Shown: positions 30,654 through 39,282 of the stretch, one piece after another
Layout: each line of letters opens with the position of its first letter
Position numbering within the stretch: the first letter of the stretch is position 1
Source of the DNA: Acinetobacter gerneri DSM 14967 = CIP 107464 = MTCC 9824
GTDB lineage: Bacteria > Pseudomonadota > Gammaproteobacteria > Pseudomonadales > Moraxellaceae
NCBI RefSeq assembly: GCF_000368565.1
Contig: NZ_KB849545.1
Coordinates: 236,304 to 300,303, forward strand
Direction: 5' to 3'
DNA: 64,000 nucleotides
Position numbers and translations under genes: made by a program
The notes under the pieces: model-generated
What the model was told of the DNA's origin: nothing
Database searches by the model: none
What the model saw: the letters and a program-made list of their open reading frames with translations, nothing else

Positions 30654-30681
30654 AGCCTGTCGTTTTGACAGGCTTTTTTTT
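30654..30681 (+). terminator. terminator after tRNA-Lys(UUU)
   Basis: AGCCTGTC, loop GTTTT, GACAGGCT followed by seven or more T residues. It separates the two lysine tRNAs, so each has its own transcript. Confidence 0.9.
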
Positions 30682-30787
30682 ATTTCCAAGACGCTCCTAA
30701 ACTGTATTATGATCAGTACAGTACCTAATATGGTTTAGCCTCGCCTTTACGTTGTATGTTCTACTTTGAGTGGAACAGTATTGTTCA

Positions 30788-30863
30788 GGGTTGTTAGCTC
30801 AGTTGGTAGAGCAGTGGACTCTTAATCCATTGGTCGAGGGTTCGAGCCCCTCACGACCCACCA
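30788..30863 (+). tRNA. tRNA-Lys, anticodon CUU
   Basis: A 76-nt cloverleaf highly similar to the preceding tRNA: acceptor GGGTTGT/ACGACCC with one G-U pair, identical D-arm, anticodon loop CTCTTAA (anticodon CTT), T-arm GAGGG/CCCTC with TTCGAGC. CCA is encoded. It lies 150 bp after the UUU isoacceptor and probably arose from it by duplication. Confidence 0.95.
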
Positions 30864-31030
30864 GATTTTTAAAATAAAACGATAAATCTCCGAATCACTT
30901 TTATACTCAAATTATTTTTAGTACCCATCACTCACGATACTTCTCCCCCACTCTGATATAGCACATATAGACGCTTATCGTGTGGTCTAAGACATACCTC
31001 CCTTTATCTAAGAGATATGTGAATATAAAT

Positions 31031-32509
31031 TTAAAACCGATACTCGAGCCTTAAACTTACATTGTGTTTGTCGTAGCTATAGAGCCAATCAATATTACTC
31101 AGGTTGTTATTATATTGATAAGTCAAATTTGGAATCACACCATAAAATTGCCATCGAGGTGCTGACAGTACCACTGTATAGTTTTGTTCAAAATCATGAC
31201 GGCGTTCACCGCCTAAAACTTGATTTTGTGTTGCATATTGACGCCATCGAAAAGAACTAAATGCTGTTGCATTAAAACCAGTATTCCATTGTTTGGAAAA
31301 TCCAAAACGTATGCCTTGCTGTTGGTATTGATTAAAGATTTTTTCTTTGCTTCGATGATCCGTAAAATCCAGACCAGTAAAGACTGTCCAGTTCTGAGGT
31401 AATACTTTCCAGAAAGTGCTATAGACCGAACTTTCAAGACCACTTTGAGTCGAATATTTTGTATTGTTAATGTCTTTTATTTCTGTTTCTAATTTAAATG
31501 CTTTGTCATGTCCAAGAAAATGCATCCACTCTAAATGCCCGCCCCAAGCATTTGAAAATGTTTCATTGCTATAACGTCTATGCTCATAAACAGGGGCGAC
31601 TAAGATTTGATTACGTTGATTTTGAAAGCTATACCCTGCATTTAGATTGAGTGTCATTTCATTAAAATCTTTATGCCCATCAAAAACACGGCCATAAGCA
31701 AAGGCTTTAAGTGCCAAGCCATGATTTTCTTGCAGTGACCATCGTTTACTCAAAGTTCCCTCATAATCAAAGGCTGTCGCATCAATTGGATCAGGTGTAC
31801 CGCGTGTAATTTGTATCGGAATAATATTGCCATTTTGGTCTTTGCCAAATGTCGTCCAAGTTGTTGTTTTCTCGGTCGCACTATTGATATTGGTTGCATA
31901 ACGTATACCCAAATTGATAGAACCCTGCCAAGCATCACGTTTTTTCAAACCATCTAGATATATATCAATCGCATGATGAATATTTAACAGCGTAGGATCG
32001 ACTGTATCCCCCAATTGATGTTTAACTTGTTCAAAGAGCTGTTTAGCTTCATTATTTTTTTGTCTTTCGGTATAGAGTCGTGCCAACTCCAATTTGATCA
32101 TCGCATTTTGCGGCTGTAAATCTAGTGCCTGTTTAAAATCATGCTCTGCTTGAGACAAGTTGCCTTGCACACGTTGCAAAGCACCTTGTGCAAAATAAAC
32201 CAAAGAGGGATCATGATCGTTTAGTTTTAAATAATGTTCCAAATATATACTGGCTGCTTGCCATTGTTTTTGCATCACTGCAATGTATAAAGCTCGTCCA
32301 AGTTCATTGCTATTTTTCTTCACTTCTATTTTTTCGCCATCAATGACCATCGTCGGTAATTGATCTTGCTTTTGCTGTTGAAGCAAAGGTTGCTGCTGTT
32401 GTTTTTTTTGTTGTAATAATTCTTGATCCAATCGAAAACGTGTATCGTCATCTGCTGCATGAAGTATGGATGAACTCATCACTAGACAAATTAAACTTAT
32501 TTTTTTCAA
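31031..32509 (-). CDS. hsmA: Slam-type surface exporter for hemophilin (HsmA-like)
   Basis: A 492-residue outer-membrane protein with the architecture of Slam (surface lipoprotein assembly modulator). It has a signal peptide (MKKISLICLVMSSSILHA), a Gln-rich linker, a periplasmic TPR domain (about residues 70-180, e.g. QGALQRVQGNLSQAEHDFKQ and LARLYTERQKNNEAKQLFEQ), and a C-terminal ~14-strand barrel (DUF560 type) with Tyr/Trp-rich strands ending in LRLEYRF. Slams move specific substrates across the outer membrane. In Acinetobacter baumannii a Slam called HsmA secretes the hemophore HphA, and this gene directly follows an HphA-like gene. A hairpin and a MITE-like element lie between the two genes, so its expression relative to hphA may be altered. 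Confidence 0.85.
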   Translation of the reverse strand: MKKISLICLVMSSSILHAADDDTRFRLDQELLQQKKQQQQPLLQQQKQDQLPTMVIDGEKIEVKKNSNELGRALYIAVMQKQWQAASIYLEHYLKLNDHDPSLVYFAQGALQRVQGNLSQAEHDFKQALDLQPQNAMIKLELARLYTERQKNNEAKQLFEQVKHQLGDTVDPTLLNIHHAIDIYLDGLKKRDAWQGSINLGIRYATNINSATEKTTTWTTFGKDQNGNIIPIQITRGTPDPIDATAFDYEGTLSKRWSLQENHGLALKAFAYGRVFDGHKDFNEMTLNLNAGYSFQNQRNQILVAPVYEHRRYSNETFSNAWGGHLEWMHFLGHDKAFKLETEIKDINNTKYSTQSGLESSVYSTFWKVLPQNWTVFTGLDFTDHRSKEKIFNQYQQQGIRFGFSKQWNTGFNATAFSSFRWRQYATQNQVLGGERRHDFEQNYTVVLSAPRWQFYGVIPNLTYQYNNNLSNIDWLYSYDKHNVSLRLEYRF

Positions 32510-32540
32510 AACACACTACCCTTTTGGCTATGCAAAATAA

Positions 32541-32569
32541 AGAAAGACCTGCTTAATGCAAGTCTTTCG
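32541..32569 (-). terminator. hairpin between hphA and hsmA, possible attenuator
   Basis: On the minus strand GAAAGACTTGC, loop ATTAA, GCAGGTCTTTC is followed by TTTATTTT. It lies 32 bp before the hsmA start and would partially stop transcripts coming from hphA. The U-tract is imperfect, so read-through is likely. Confidence 0.6.
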
Positions 32570-32572
32570 TTT

Positions 32573-32838
32573 AGGGTCTGTTGACATTTCAAATTGGTTG
32601 CGACGATGAGTATTTTTTAGGTGACATGAGGCGTAGATTGAGAAATTTAGTCATTTAAATGATCAAGCTACAACGAAATAGCATCAAAAAATACTCTCGT
32701 CCCGAAGGGTTGTGGCTAAAATGATCTCAGGCTTCGTTACGAAACTTGAAAATGGTCTCGCCATTCTCTGCATTTCGTGCCTTGCCTGCTCAATTTTAGC
32801 CAACAACGCAATTCAGTTATGAAATATCAACAGACCCT
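32573..32838. mobile_element. 266-bp MITE-like element with 19-bp terminal inverted repeats
   Basis: The ends are AGGGTCTGTTGACATTTCA (left) and its inverse with one mismatch (right). There is no open frame of note. Inside are two further inverted pairs, GAGTATTTTTT/AAAAAATACTC (32608-32618 and 32686-32696) and GTTGTGGCTAAAAT with its near-complement at 32793-32807, so the whole element can fold. It lies 10 bp after the hphA stop. No clear target duplication was found. The same terminal sequence recurs at 53306 and 54358. Confidence 0.7.
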
Positions 32839-32848
32839 CATCTAAATC

Positions 32849-33574
32849 TTATTTTGAACCACCAAATGCAATGTCTTTTTTACTGTCAGCAAAGGTAGCA
32901 ATACCCGCTAAATCTTGTTGATTATTGAAGAATTGCCCAGATACCTTACCAGCCGTTGCATTTAAGTTTGCACCTGACCACGAGGCATTATTACCATTAA
33001 TTTTAGCATCACTCCCGATACTGGCTGTACCAAGATTGAAGGTATCAGTGCCATTGCTTAGGGAGCCTGTCAACGTACTCGTCGCAAAGTTTGCATTGTA
33101 GCTACCGGCATAATAATTACCGCCATTTAAGCCTGAAACGGTATAAGTTGCCGAACCTGTAGATGTAATACTGCTATCGGCATTATTGCCAATATAAAAT
33201 ACCGTATGTGTTGCAGGATCAGCCTGCTTGGTATAATTTCCTGCGCTGTCTTGACCCTCTTTCGCCCATTCACCAAAATAAATGTCTTTAGCACCTACTT
33301 GTTTAAAATCCCAGACACCTAAACCTTGATGTGAGCTAACAGGAATATCTGAACCTGCAAAATGATATACACCGTTTGCATTTGCGCCAAAAGCTTTTAA
33401 ATGAGAGAAATCCATCGGTGCATTGCCAAAAGAACCCTGAACACCAACAGCTACAGCCGTATCTGAAAGGATTAAACCAAATGACTGACTCTTTTCTCCA
33501 CCAATCGCAGCATGTGCAGAACCAATAACACCAAGAGTCGCAATCACAGCACAAGAGATTTGTTTAAGTTTCAT
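32849..33574 (-). CDS. hphA: secreted hemophilin (hemophore) HphA
   Basis: A 241-residue secreted protein with a Sec signal peptide (MKLKQISCAVIATLGVIGSA, cleaved near AHA). There is no lipobox and no cysteine in the mature part, so it is probably released rather than lipid-anchored. The N-terminal mature domain is a heme-binding candidate with several His (MDFSHLKAFG, GVYHFAGSD, VSSHQGLGVWDF). The Gly/Ser/Thr-rich C-terminal half (SGQFFNNQQDLAGIATFADS, ending FGGSK) has the look of the 8-strand barrel that Slam proteins recognise. The neighbours, a Slam, a TonB receptor and heme oxygenase, match the described HphA system. A Fur-box palindrome lies 136-172 bp upstream and AAGG precedes the ATG. 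Heme ligands are not proven here. Confidence 0.82.
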   Translation of the reverse strand: MKLKQISCAVIATLGVIGSAHAAIGGEKSQSFGLILSDTAVAVGVQGSFGNAPMDFSHLKAFGANANGVYHFAGSDIPVSSHQGLGVWDFKQVGAKDIYFGEWAKEGQDSAGNYTKQADPATHTVFYIGNNADSSITSTGSATYTVSGLNGGNYYAGSYNANFATSTLTGSLSNGTDTFNLGTASIGSDAKINGNNASWSGANLNATAGKVSGQFFNNQQDLAGIATFADSKKDIAFGGSK

Positions 33575-33709
33575 GTTAGTACCTTTAAATATTTTTTAAT
33601 TTTTAGATTTAAAAATTATTTTTAAATCAACTTATAAACATTATTATTTGATGCTTTCACATTTACTTGCTTGATTGTGAAATGGAAAGATCATGGATTA
33701 ATGTTTATC

Positions 33710-33746
33710 GCAATATATGATAACGATAATCATTCTCATATATTGC
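33710..33746 (-). promoter_or_regulatory. Fur box inside a 37-bp palindrome upstream of hphA
   Basis: GATAACGATAATCATTCTC (33719-33737) matches the Fur consensus at 17 of 19 positions. It is framed by perfect 11-bp inverted arms, GCAATATATGA (33710-33720) and TCATATATTGC (33736-33746). It lies 136 bp before the hphA start and should impose iron repression on hphA. The region 33575-33956 holds no other feature that I can support. Confidence 0.8.
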
Positions 33747-33956
33747 TTAAATTAAAACTAATCTAATTATTTTAATTTAGCAAGCATTATTTATAATCAA
33801 TTACAATTAAATATTTTAATCATATTTTTATTAATACACGCAAGCTCAGCTATTTTATACCCATAAAATAGCTGATTATATATTTAAGTTTTTACTCAAT
33901 TTTATAATATAGCTTAAGCCAATAATATAAATATAAGCATTTAAAACATAATATAA

Positions 33957-36900
33957 TTAAAACTTATAACTTAACCCCATTTTTAAAGTCCGCCCTGGTG
34001 CAGGCAATGCTGTACGGCTAATCGGATCGAGATAATACTGATTGGTAATATTCGTTCCAATCAAATCAAGAGATAAACTTTCATTATGTTGATAATGTGC
34101 ATACGCATCTACCGTCCAAGTATCACGCCACTGTAAAGGCTGGTTAAACCATGAAATATCTTGGACATTTAAATAGGGATTATTAAATCCTTCAAAATAA
34201 GCGATCCGCGTGCCTAGCTCGAGTTTATTGTCAAATAATCGTGTGCCCAGCGTTAAATTGGCTTGATACTCAGGCAATGCCATATTGACTAAGTAACCCG
34301 TCTGAAAGCCATAATCAACGCAAGTTACTGCAGCACCAGAGTAAAGCATTGATTCTTTATTCGCGGTTAAGCCTGAGCTTTCATCACAAACTTTATTTTG
34401 CTTATTCCAGACTAGAGACAAGTCACCAAATATTTTTCCATTATCATAACGTGCAGCAAGTTCCCAACCTGCTATTTTTTGCTGATCGACATTGCTAAAT
34501 CTTAAGCGATTATTTCGCTCTATAACATCATCTGTTTTATTATTAAAATAGGCGATTTTAATATCAGCAACGCCTTGTTTTATTTTTAACAAATCCACCA
34601 TATTATAGACATAAGCAAGCTCCCAGTTATGGGCATGCTCAGGTTTTATATCATATCCAGATTGAGATGCTGAAAACCCCAGTGTAGTTTCAAATAAACT
34701 CGGTAAACGATATGCTTCATTATAGTTTACATAAAAACGATTGTTTTCATTTAACTGAATGGTCGCTGATAATGCAGGCGCCCAATTTTTATGGTCTTTT
34801 TTCTTTTTAACTTCACCATTTTCTACAATTTGATTTGAGTCAGACGTATATATCCCTGGGCGGTATTTATCATAATAAACACCATTACTAGGATTACGAT
34901 CAACTAAATCTAACTCATCTATTTTAATGGTGCCATTTAAAAAAGGATTCGTGGCTGCTGTATATTTTCCATATTCATCTGGAGTCCAATACACCACTCG
35001 TTTATACGTATTCGGTTGACCAAGTTTATTTTTGGCATGGAAATCATTTACGCTAGCGAGTTGATTTCGTACTTCATCATCCAACATTTCTTGAGTGTAG
35101 TTATCTACGTGTACTGCATAGACGATTTTTTTGCCGACTTCCTTTGTATATGAACTTATGCCTTTTATATCTGGGTTATTCTTATTATTGTTTAAAAAAT
35201 CATCAAATGACCAATATGAAACCGACTTAGCCCCCGCTGTTAAACTCAACCATGAAGTCGGTTGCCAATCAAAATTGAAATAATACTGGTTTTCTGAGCG
35301 GCGCCCTGCTCTTGGCAACATTCTAAAATTCACTTGTGATGAAGTCATATCATTGACGTATTCATCCTCAGTCGTGAGTTTTTCTTTGGTTATATCTGCC
35401 CCCACAGTCAAGTTTAAGTTATCCATTAAACCAAACTTGTTGGTAAAACTCGCACCTTTTCGTGTATTTTGTGATGAGGTATAAGCCGTGTCTCGTATGA
35501 TAAAAGATTGCTTCGGATTGCGATCCGTACCATACATATTTGTATATACTTTACACAGCTTTTGATAGTTTTCCAGCTGGCTTGGGGTTAACAATGATTC
35601 ATTAGGATGACAAAAGGTATAAACATTATCAAAACCACCCAAGACCGTATTTACAAATCCGCCCGAACTATAGGTTTTTGAATCCGTATCCGTCTGCCAA
35701 AGATTCATTTTCAAATTGAGCCAACGGCTATTTTCTGGATTGATTTTGTATTCTAGGCTATAGCTTTTTGTATCGACTTTACTCAATGGCCATTGTGGCA
35801 AACCATCCAAGGTATACCACCAAATACGCGATGGCATGATTTCACCATAAGTCGTACTTGAATCCCGATAAGTTAATTGTAGTGCTTGGTCATCGGTTGG
35901 TCGCCATGTCCCTTTGAGTAAATAGGATTCCATTTCATTTGAAGTGTTGCTGACTTCACTATTGGCATGAAAATATTTCGCCATGTTTGGAACCATGACA
36001 TTGTTATTTTCTTTTATATTTTCATCCTCAAAAAAACTGATTCCCCTTTTCCCAGAAAAATAATTTCCGCGACTTCGATAAGCATAGGCTGCCAATAAGT
36101 CAAAACTATCTTGCTTGGTCGCCAATGCTATTCGATAAGCCTGATCTTGAAGGCTTAAAAAGTTTTTATCGGAACGATGCTTTGGATCAATAGAGGTCAA
36201 AGGATCTTCATAGACGTTGGTCCAGCCTGTTTTGCCTAATTGATCCATCACATCACGATAATCTTGACCTGCATAAGAAAGTGGGAGGCGTTCTTTTGTT
36301 GTATTATTCGCCCCTTCTATTTTTATTTCAGCGCCAAAGCTTTGCCCCGGCTTGATAATGTCATCAACTTCCAATGTCTTTGCTGAAACACCGCCCGCTA
36401 TCCCCGTTTTAATATCACTATTGAGTGATGAACCTTTGACGACTTGAATTGAACTGATCAAGTTAGGATCAATATAGCTACGACTATTTGCCCCATTATA
36501 GCCACGCCACACTGTTAGAGACTGTTCTGTGCCATCAATCATCACAGGTACGCGTCCTTGTCCTTGCATGCCTCGTATGTTCGGATCTAAAGCGCCACTA
36601 TTACGCGCATCGCCACTATAAACATTGGACATTCCCTTAAATAAATCAGACGGCGTTGTTCCTTTAAAACGCTCAATCAGATCTTTACCTGCATATACGC
36701 TCGAAAAGTTTTTGTTATATACATCCTCATATCCCTGAGTGTCACGATCAACCTCACTAAAGGCAGTGATTGGTTGTAGTTGAACCAAATCTGATTCTTG
36801 AGCAGTAACATCATGACTTGAAGAATCTACGGATTTTTGTGGTGCTGTGGCAGGTGAATTTTCAGCTTTCTTTTCGACAATGGCATAAACATTCCCTTGT

Positions 36901-37205
36901 TTTTGCACTGTTAAATTTGTGCCTTTCAGCATGGTATTTAATGCATATTCAACAGAAACATTGCCCTTGATCGCAGGTGCAATTTTATGGTTTAAAATCG
37001 GTCCTGCTGAGATGATTTCAACACCGCTTTGTTTTGCCAATTGTTGAATAGAAGATTGCAAAGGCTGACTCGGCAAATTCAATTCAACATTTTGAGCAAA
37101 TAATTGGGTAGAATATAAAGTTGCAACGATCATCAGACTCAATGTTTTCTGTCTATATCTGATCTTTTGTTTGCTCGACTTTTCCCGCTGTAGATAAATC
37201 CCCAT
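33957..37205 (-). CDS. hphR: TonB-dependent hemophilin/heme receptor with STN signalling domain (HphR-like)
   Basis: A large outer-membrane receptor of 1082 residues. After the signal sequence (ends LYSTQLFAQ, ~residue 38) comes a secretin/TonB short N-terminal (STN) domain (LPSQPLQSSIQQLAKQSGVE to GTNLTVQKQGNVYAIVEKK, ~40-110). Then come a linker, the plug (NIRGMQGQGRVPVMIDGTEQ), and a 22-strand-type barrel ending in Phe (LKMGLSYKF). The barrel is longer than in usual siderophore receptors, as in receptors that bind protein ligands. The STN domain implies signal transfer to the FecR/FecI pair encoded upstream. It lies in the same direction as and next to hphA, so its ligand is probably heme-loaded HphA. 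A Fur-like box sits 19 bp upstream. Confidence 0.88.
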   Translation of the reverse strand: MGIYLQREKSSKQKIRYRQKTLSLMIVATLYSTQLFAQNVELNLPSQPLQSSIQQLAKQSGVEIISAGPILNHKIAPAIKGNVSVEYALNTMLKGTNLTVQKQGNVYAIVEKKAENSPATAPQKSVDSSSHDVTAQESDLVQLQPITAFSEVDRDTQGYEDVYNKNFSSVYAGKDLIERFKGTTPSDLFKGMSNVYSGDARNSGALDPNIRGMQGQGRVPVMIDGTEQSLTVWRGYNGANSRSYIDPNLISSIQVVKGSSLNSDIKTGIAGGVSAKTLEVDDIIKPGQSFGAEIKIEGANNTTKERLPLSYAGQDYRDVMDQLGKTGWTNVYEDPLTSIDPKHRSDKNFLSLQDQAYRIALATKQDSFDLLAAYAYRSRGNYFSGKRGISFFEDENIKENNNVMVPNMAKYFHANSEVSNTSNEMESYLLKGTWRPTDDQALQLTYRDSSTTYGEIMPSRIWWYTLDGLPQWPLSKVDTKSYSLEYKINPENSRWLNLKMNLWQTDTDSKTYSSGGFVNTVLGGFDNVYTFCHPNESLLTPSQLENYQKLCKVYTNMYGTDRNPKQSFIIRDTAYTSSQNTRKGASFTNKFGLMDNLNLTVGADITKEKLTTEDEYVNDMTSSQVNFRMLPRAGRRSENQYYFNFDWQPTSWLSLTAGAKSVSYWSFDDFLNNNKNNPDIKGISSYTKEVGKKIVYAVHVDNYTQEMLDDEVRNQLASVNDFHAKNKLGQPNTYKRVVYWTPDEYGKYTAATNPFLNGTIKIDELDLVDRNPSNGVYYDKYRPGIYTSDSNQIVENGEVKKKKDHKNWAPALSATIQLNENNRFYVNYNEAYRLPSLFETTLGFSASQSGYDIKPEHAHNWELAYVYNMVDLLKIKQGVADIKIAYFNNKTDDVIERNNRLRFSNVDQQKIAGWELAARYDNGKIFGDLSLVWNKQNKVCDESSGLTANKESMLYSGAAVTCVDYGFQTGYLVNMALPEYQANLTLGTRLFDNKLELGTRIAYFEGFNNPYLNVQDISWFNQPLQWRDTWTVDAYAHYQHNESLSLDLIGTNITNQYYLDPISRTALPAPGRTLKMGLSYKF

Positions 37206-37223
37206 TTAACTCTCGCCTTTATA

Positions 37224-37242
37224 AATAATGATTCTCATTTAC
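37224..37242 (-). promoter_or_regulatory. Fur-box-like site upstream of hphR
   Basis: AATAATGATTCTCATTTAC matches the 19-bp Fur consensus at 14 positions. It lies in the 75-bp gap between fecR and hphR, 19 bp before the receptor's start codon, giving hphR its own iron control and perhaps its own FecI-dependent promoter. Confidence 0.65.
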
Positions 37243-37280
37243 AAAGACGTTTGATGTAGGAAAAATGTAAACCTAAAAAT

Positions 37281-38165
37281 TTATTTTTTTTCAATTTCCC
37301 AAATATTTTCAGACGATTTACTTACCTTCACCTCTGCGACATAAGGTAAAACCTGCATAAAGTTCTGATAATTTTCAGCCTTAAACTGCCCACTGATGGG
37401 TAATTTTTTAAGTGTAGGATCGGAAAGTTCAACCTTAAAATCGCTATAACGCTGAAAGTTTTCCAATGCATTAGATAAAGGCGTTTGATTGAAAATAATA
37501 TGTCCTGTTTGCCAAGCTTGAACCATATCTAAATCGACATGCAGTATTGGGTTTAATTTTTCATTTTGATTACTTAATGACTGACCTTGCTTTAAGTGAA
37601 TCATGCCTTTTTTGTCACCCAAAATCCCAACAGCAACTTCCCCTTGCAACACGCTAACAGAAGCATCTGCTGCAGAGAGCTTTTGCACATTAAAAATCGT
37701 ACCAATATCAACGATATGCATCTTGCCGGCATTGACCTGAAAAGTCCGCTCAAAATAGCCCGAAAGTAAACCTTGAGCATGTGCGACATGAAAACTCGCC
37801 TCACCCTCTTGTAAAATGATGTCCCGACTACGTATTCTTTGTTGAACCAAGATTTTACTCTCAGTATTGAGCATGATCTGACTTCCATCAGATAATCTAA
37901 TCGTCTTTTGTGCCCCACGTTCTGTAGTCACTGTATATTGTTGATAACTCGGATTCACGCTATACAATCCAAAACACATCGCGCAAATAGCAAAAAGCGC
38001 GCCGCCGATATATTTTTGCTTCAGCTTGCGTTGTTTAGCACGCTGTAAAATCGCATCCTTACTGGGAATATTCGGTAAAATATCATCTTCAAAACTTGCC
38101 AACATTTTTTGAATATCATTTAAATGTAGCGGTTGATTATTTTTATTGAGTTTTTTCGGATTCAT
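37281..38165 (-). CDS. FecR-family anti-sigma/sigma regulator
   Basis: A 294-residue inner-membrane protein that senses the receptor's STN domain in the periplasm and controls the FecI-type sigma factor. The N-terminal ~45 residues are cytoplasmic, a single membrane helix (YIGGALFAICAMCFGLYSV) lies near residues 50-70, and the periplasmic part holds the FecR domain (TTERGAQKTIRLSDGSQIML, QEGEASFHVAH, HIVDIGTIFNVQ) with a C-terminal receptor-contact region (ISGQFKAENYQNFMQVLPYV) that is itself STN-like. Its start overlaps the sigma-factor gene's end by 23 bp, so the two are made together. Confidence 0.9.
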   Translation of the reverse strand: MNPKKLNKNNQPLHLNDIQKMLASFEDDILPNIPSKDAILQRAKQRKLKQKYIGGALFAICAMCFGLYSVNPSYQQYTVTTERGAQKTIRLSDGSQIMLNTESKILVQQRIRSRDIILQEGEASFHVAHAQGLLSGYFERTFQVNAGKMHIVDIGTIFNVQKLSAADASVSVLQGEVAVGILGDKKGMIHLKQGQSLSNQNEKLNPILHVDLDMVQAWQTGHIIFNQTPLSNALENFQRYSDFKVELSDPTLKKLPISGQFKAENYQNFMQVLPYVAEVKVSKSSENIWEIEKK

Positions 38166-38709
38166 AAGTGTCCTTTTCTTCTAAAAAAATACTGCTAAAG
38201 GACTGCAAAGCACGGGTAAAATGTTTGATTACCATCGTCCGTGAAATCCCCATTTGTTCAGCCGTATCCACTTGTGTCATGCCATAAAACTGGATCAATA
38301 AAAAAACATCCTGACAAGCAGGCGGTAGCTCATTGATCTGCTTTAAAATGAGCTGAGTATATTCTTGTCGAATAACACACAATTCTTGCTCCGAAAATGC
38401 TTTGTCCTCTTGCTCAGTGTTTTGCCATGCAACTTCAATTTCATCATGTTCGAGTACATCAAAATATTTTTGATAGTTTTTATCTTTGCGCAAATGATCT
38501 AAAGCAATATTGCTGCTCACTGTTTTTAAGAAAGCAATCGGATGGATCAAATTTATAAACTGTTCTGGGCGTTGAAATACCCGCAAATACGTTTCTTGCA
38601 CCACATCTAAAGCAATTTGTCGATTGCCTATTTTACTACTGATATAATCCACGAGTTCATCATAGTGCTTCACAAGATTGCTGTTTTGGGAGAGTACAGA
38701 ATCCTTCAT
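38143..38709 (-). CDS. FecI-type ECF sigma factor
   Basis: An ECF sigma factor of 188 residues for iron/heme uptake genes. Region 2 includes VQETYLRVFQRP and HPIAFLKTVSSNIALDHLRK, and region 4 includes ELPPACQDVFLLIQFYGMTQ followed by VDTAEQMGISRTMVIKHFTR, the -35-binding helix-turn-helix. I start it at the ATG at 38709. The frame continues to 38748, but those codons overlap a Fur box, so they are promoter DNA. It likely directs transcription of hphR in response to the receptor's signal, as FecI does for fecA and HasI for hasR; the target promoter was not identified with confidence. Confidence 0.9.
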   Translation of the reverse strand: MKDSVLSQNSNLVKHYDELVDYISSKIGNRQIALDVVQETYLRVFQRPEQFINLIHPIAFLKTVSSNIALDHLRKDKNYQKYFDVLEHDEIEVAWQNTEQEDKAFSEQELCVIRQEYTQLILKQINELPPACQDVFLLIQFYGMTQVDTAEQMGISRTMVIKHFTRALQSFSSIFLEEKDTYESEKTQ

Positions 38710-38727
38710 CGCCTTCACCAGACAGAT

Positions 38728-38746
38728 AAAAATGATTCTTATTATC
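38728..38746 (-). promoter_or_regulatory. Fur-box-like site upstream of the sigma-factor gene
   Basis: AAAAATGATTCTTATTATC matches the Fur consensus at 14 of 19 positions, within the longer alternation GATAAAAATGATTCTTATTA. It lies 19 bp before the sigma factor's ATG, where bound Fur would block transcription of fecI-fecR. Confidence 0.65.
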
Positions 38747-38832
38747 ATTTAAAATGTTTTTATTTTCAATTATCTTTTCATGTTCCTTTTCTTTTAAAAA
38801 ATTAAGTTAATATCAATTCATAAACTCGTTTA

Positions 38833-39252
38833 CTAAGCTTTCAACCACATCCAGAGTTGCACCATCAGCATAATCAAAATAATCACCGCCACAGCCCAAG
38901 GATGAGGCACTGTGAAAATTAAAATACACGCCGCAATACTCATACTCACTAAGGAGAATATTTTAACTTTACGCGGTAGTTTTCTCTCTTTTTGCCATTG
39001 CTCTAAAATAGGTGCAATGACACGATTATTTACAATCCATGCATGCATTCTCTTTGAACCTTTTGCAGCAAAAACAGCCGCTAAAAAGTAGAAATCAAAT
39101 GCAGGTAATCCTGGTACAACTAGCCCAATCGTACCGAGGATTAAACAAAGCCAAGCTAAAAAAATACACATCCAACGAACAAAAATATTTTTTGCCAATT
39201 TATGTTCATTTAACGGTGTGGTCATTTTCATCTTAGACTCAGCTTGTTTCAT
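38833..39252 (-). CDS. DUF454 (YbaN-type) inner-membrane protein
   Basis: A small integral membrane protein of 139 residues with three to four helices. It shows the DUF454 pattern: FVRWMCIFLAWLCLILGTIG then LVVPGLPAFDFYFLAAVFAA, followed by KGSKRMHAWIVNN and a polar KERKLPRKVKIFSL stretch before two more helices. The function is unknown; the family is often found near heme oxygenase and heme-uptake genes in Acinetobacter and Pseudomonas relatives, as I recall. It starts 30 bp after hemO, so they form an operon. The upstream in-frame TTG at 39267 is less likely than the ATG at 39252, and neither has a good ribosome-binding site. Confidence 0.75.
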   Translation of the reverse strand: MKQAESKMKMTTPLNEHKLAKNIFVRWMCIFLAWLCLILGTIGLVVPGLPAFDFYFLAAVFAAKGSKRMHAWIVNNRVIAPILEQWQKERKLPRKVKIFSLVSMSIAACILIFTVPHPWAVAVIILIMLMVQLWMWLKA

Positions 39253-39282
39253 AAAATTTCTACACAATGCGTGAATCGCACT

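Noticed and set aside
37206..37280. FecI-dependent promoter before hphR
   Set aside because: A possible -10 CGTC and an upstream G/T-rich box can be picked out, but the match is too loose to report as a feature.
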